This document shows, one piece after another, positions 61,726 through 64,000 of a DNA stretch of 64,000 nucleotides (within the stretch, counting starts at the first letter, position 1; each line of letters begins with the position of its first letter). The DNA comes from Psychroflexus sp. ALD_RP9 (lineage in GTDB: Bacteria; Bacteroidota; Bacteroidia; Flavobacteriales; Flavobacteriaceae). The position numbers and the translations under genes are program-made. The stretch lies in contig NZ_CP062973.1 in NCBI RefSeq assembly GCF_017311165.1, positions 868,001 through 932,000 of the forward strand, in the 5' to 3' direction. The notes beneath the pieces are model-generated. The model did not search any database, was not told the origin of the DNA, and saw nothing but the letters and a program-made list of their open reading frames with translations.

Positions 61726-62661
61726 ATGAGAAAATTTATTTCATTATGCATTATTAGCTTCGGTTTATTTACTAAAGCACAAACAACTGCCATAGTAGAC
61801 CAAAACTTCGAACGAGCTTTGATCGACCTTAATATTGATAGTGATGCAACAATTAATGGTCAAGTGCTTACCGCTGATATAGAAAATTTAGTCGTATTAG
61901 ATTTTTCTTCTCTTAATGCTATTGATTTTCAATATTTAACACCAATTACCGATTTTACAGGTATTGAAGATTTTGTCTCTTTAGAAGTCATCAACCTCAG
62001 TGGAAATCGATTTATAAATATAGATGATGAAAATGCCGATTTTTTAAATCAGAATCTAAATTTAAGAGAAATCTACATGTACGATATAGATGGCGGAGAA
62101 GTACATATTGAATTTAGTCAGTTAGATGTGAGTCAACTTGAGTTACTTGAATATGTAGACATAAGAGGTAATGGAGAAAGACAGCTTATCATTGATAATC
62201 CTAATTTTAACTACTCAGGAATTACGATAGATATTCGCGCAAATAATTTATTAAGACCTTCAGCCGAAAATTCTTTAGATTCAAATTCTATTACGAATCA
62301 CACTTGCATCAAAGTTAATCACCCTGAAGATGCCAATAACCAAAATACACCTTATGATACATGGACGATTATTGATAATGAATTTACATCTTATAGTTTT
62401 TCATCTAATTGTAATTTGAGCCAAACAAATATTGAAATGCCTAACGATATCTTTATTTATCCAAATCCAGTTAAAGATGTATTAAAATTTAGCAACCCAC
62501 ATCAAATTGAGATTAACCATGTTGAAGTGTTTGATATCAATGGAAAATCTGTCATCACTTTTGATGATCCCAATCAAAAAATTAATTTGAGTAATCTAAA
62601 AAGCGGTCTATACTTTATCAACATTAATTATATCTTACATCTAAAATTTCTTAAGCAATAA
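61726..62661 (+). CDS. T9SS-sorted protein with leucine-rich-repeat-like region
   Basis: This 311-residue secreted protein has a signal peptide (LCIISFGLFTKAQ) and a leucine-rich-repeat-like stretch (about 50-165: LVVLDFSSLNAIDF, LEVINLSGNRFINI, LELLEYVDIRGNG). A type A T9SS C-terminal sorting domain follows (about 235-311: IYPNPVKDVLKFSN, HVEVFDINGKSVI, NLKSGLYFININ) with a final KFLKQ. The loop between the last two strands is short, but the domain is recognisable. The protein should be exported by the type IX system, whose lipoprotein PorW/SprE is encoded at 25450-27963. The function outside the cell is unknown; LRR regions usually bind proteins. Confidence 0.88.
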   Translation: MRKFISLCIISFGLFTKAQTTAIVDQNFERALIDLNIDSDATINGQVLTADIENLVVLDFSSLNAIDFQYLTPITDFTGIEDFVSLEVINLSGNRFINIDDENADFLNQNLNLREIYMYDIDGGEVHIEFSQLDVSQLELLEYVDIRGNGERQLIIDNPNFNYSGITIDIRANNLLRPSAENSLDSNSITNHTCIKVNHPEDANNQNTPYDTWTIIDNEFTSYSFSSNCNLSQTNIEMPNDIFIYPNPVKDVLKFSNPHQIEINHVEVFDINGKSVITFDDPNQKINLSNLKSGLYFININYILHLKFLKQ

Positions 62662-62674
62662 CTTAAGTAAAACA

Positions 62675-62705
62675 AAAAAGCTTCCAAAACTGGAAGCTTT
62701 TTTTG
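62675..62705. terminator. Bidirectional terminator between T9SS cargo and M1 peptidase genes
   Basis: A 9-bp stem AAGCTTCCA/TGGAAGCTT (62678-62686 and 62691-62699) has an AAAC loop, with A and T runs on either side. It serves both convergent genes. Confidence 0.92.
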
Positions 62706-62728
62706 ATAAAATTATACTAGCTTAAAAC

Positions 62729-64000
62729 TTATTCTTCCATAACTTTTACATTATTAGAGCGATCAACATCAGCCATAAGTTGGCTTGGGTCAATTTCGAT
62801 CTTAGTTACAGCATAATTTGTAACTGGCAACTCTAATTTGTATGTTGGGTAAGCCCAAGGCCAATCTTCTTCAACTGTTTCAAAGCCAGGTTTTTCCCAG
62901 CGCATAATACGTAAAGGAATATAAAATAACTGCTTAGAACCATCTTTATAAGTCAATTCGACTTCAATTGGCATAGGCATCAAGCCTTTTCTTTCTAGAT
63001 TTATTACAATTGTGTTTTGTGTCACATCATTAGAAACTGAAGCAATAGAATAATCAACTTTGTTAGTAGTTCTCGTCCAATCATTTAGATACCAACTCAA
63101 TTCTGCGCCACTAACCTTTTCAGCAACACGAATAAAATCGTTTGGTGTTGGGTGTTTAAACTTCCATTCATTGTAGTAGCGTTTAATCGTTTGGTCAAGT
63201 AAATCTTCACCTATGATATAGCCTAATTGTGCCATAAACACAGCACCTTTTGAATAAGCTGAAATACCATAAGCTTGATTGTATTGATAACGATCGGCAT
63301 GTGTTGTTTGTGGTTGTTCGAAGCCTGAATTAGCTAAACTCACATAACCTCTATAAGTTCGATCAAATGGAAATTCAGGATTGTTGTTCATGACCTCATT
63401 TTCAGCTAAAGTTGAAATATAGGTTGTAAAACCTTCATCCATCCATTCGTGTTGTGCTTCATCAGTAGCTAAAAGGTGTTGAAACCAAGCATGCGCCATT
63501 TCATGAGCAGTTACTCCAACTAAACTTCCAAAACTGCGTTCACCTGTAATTAATGTACACATGGCATATTCCATACCGCCATCACCACCTTGCATAACCG
63601 AATACTGTTCGTAAGGATATTGGCCAATATGCTTATTGAAAAACAAAAGTAAATCCTCAGTTTTAGACTGAAGGTTTTCCCAATTATCTTTTATTTTTTT
63701 ATTGTCCTTGTATAAGAAATGAAGCGTAGTACCATCACTAGCCACACGTTTATCGTGAATATAGTCTGGATCTGCGGCCCAAGTGAAATCATGTACATTG
63801 GGTGCAACAAAATGCCAAGTTAAAGTTTTACCTTTTCGTTTTACTTTAGTGCCTTCATCTTGATAGCCATAGCCAACTTCATTAGGATTTTGGATATAAC
63901 CTGAGCCACCTAAAATATAGTCTTTATCGATGGTGATTTTTACATCAAAATTTCCCCAAACACTATGAAATTCTCGACCAATATAAGGATCTGCATGCCA
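62729..64000 (-). CDS. M1 family metallopeptidase, 5' end outside the window
   Basis: The last 423 codons are present; the frame stays open to the right edge, and my translation of 63746-64000 reads WHADPYIGREFHSVWGNFDV and on, typical of this family. The GxMEN-type substrate motif is GGMEYAM near 63560-63580. The zinc site is HEMAHAWFQH near 63480-63510 with the downstream Glu in DEGFTTYIS. The C-terminal part includes KGAVFMAQLG. It is an aminopeptidase of the periplasmic/Bacteroidota M1 group, normally about 600-800 residues with a signal peptide, so a third or more is missing. Confidence 0.93.
   Translation of the reverse strand, partial: WHADPYIGREFHSVWGNFDVKITIDKDYILGGSGYIQNPNEVGYGYQDEGTKVKRKGKTLTWHFVAPNVHDFTWAADPDYIHDKRVASDGTTLHFLYKDNKKIKDNWENLQSKTEDLLLFFNKHIGQYPYEQYSVMQGGDGGMEYAMCTLITGERSFGSLVGVTAHEMAHAWFQHLLATDEAQHEWMDEGFTTYISTLAENEVMNNNPEFPFDRTYRGYVSLANSGFEQPQTTHADRYQYNQAYGISAYSKGAVFMAQLGYIIGEDLLDQTIKRYYNEWKFKHPTPNDFIRVAEKVSGAELSWYLNDWTRTTNKVDYSIASVSNDVTQNTIVINLERKGLMPMPIEVELTYKDGSKQLFYIPLRIMRWEKPGFETVEEDWPWAYPTYKLELPVTNYAVTKIEIDPSQLMADVDRSNNVKVMEE

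Noticed and set aside
1..64000. CRISPR arrays, tRNA/rRNA genes, insertion sequences, integrases or other signs of transfer
   Set aside because: None was seen on reading all gaps; all gene-free stretches are under 300 bp and no block differs visibly in base composition or gene type.

Overview
The window is a continuous piece of chromosome from a member of the Bacteroidota, almost certainly the family Flavobacteriaceae. The grounds are: low G+C; a type IX secretion (T9SS) lipoprotein and a T9SS-sorted cargo protein; the moxR-bat operon; CarboxypepD_reg-type TonB receptors; DUF4292, DUF5687 and DUF5689 families; an ATP synthase operon without beta and epsilon genes; and repeated matches to the Bacteroidota promoter -7 element TAnnTTTG in front of operons. 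No tRNA, rRNA, CRISPR array, insertion sequence, phage gene or plasmid function was recognised. The genus cannot be fixed from this sequence.

Layout. 1-7169 (-): moxR, DUF58, a two-helix membrane protein, batA, batB, batC and the start of batD. 7365-7442: a nested inverted repeat in the longest gene-free stretch (7170-7455, 286 bp). 7456-13705 (-): a six-gene envelope operon of flippase, dUTPase, sugar nucleotidyltransferase, TPR protein, DUF4292 lipoprotein and EnvC-like amidase activator. 13808-19346: TonB receptor plus DUF5689 lipoprotein (-), divergent from a secreted endonuclease/phosphatase-family protein (+). 19426-28020 (-): ATP synthase genes preceded by atpZ, an AtpI-like gene, a bactofilin and porW/sprE. 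28102-30350 (-): an ABC exporter pair. 30471-31004 (+): 3-hydroxyanthranilate dioxygenase. 31001-36387 (-): patatin/beta-barrel protein, uvrC, a TerB-DnaJ protein and a small secreted protein. 36523-38860 (+): tyrosine catabolism (hmgA, hppD). 38944-44321 (+): DUF3108 protein, M23 peptidase and a second TonB receptor. 44430-46299 (+): AlbA_2 protein and PPP-type phosphatase. 46296-51884: dxs (-), tadA and a small membrane protein (+), two alpha/beta hydrolases and aminopeptidase P (-). 52076-55508 (+): sdhCAB. 55572-56519 (-): SDR-type threonine dehydrogenase. 56635-62661 (+): small lipoprotein, NTF2-like protein, M13 peptidase, serine hydrolase, DEDDy exonuclease and T9SS cargo. 62729-64000 (-): M1 aminopeptidase, cut by the right edge.

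How the genes fit together. Most of the window is envelope biology (aerotolerance Bat complex, amidase activator, lipoproteins, T9SS, TonB receptors, patatin barrel) and respiratory energy metabolism (F1Fo ATP synthase, succinate dehydrogenase), with amino acid catabolism (Tyr, Trp/kynurenine, Thr) feeding the TCA cycle. The genome is compact. Operons are closed by hairpin-plus-T terminators, several of them bidirectional. Two convergent pairs share a single TTAA as both stop codons. One divergent pair (dxs/tadA) is only 37 bp apart.

The most interesting candidates are: the divergent TonB receptor/DUF5689/nuclease locus, a possible surface system for extracellular nucleic acid or phosphodiesters; the DUF4292 protein as a LolB-like factor in an envelope operon; the hairpin between atpE and atpF; the M23 peptidase with Cys at a zinc-ligand position; and the facing, apparently leaderless dxs/tadA promoters.
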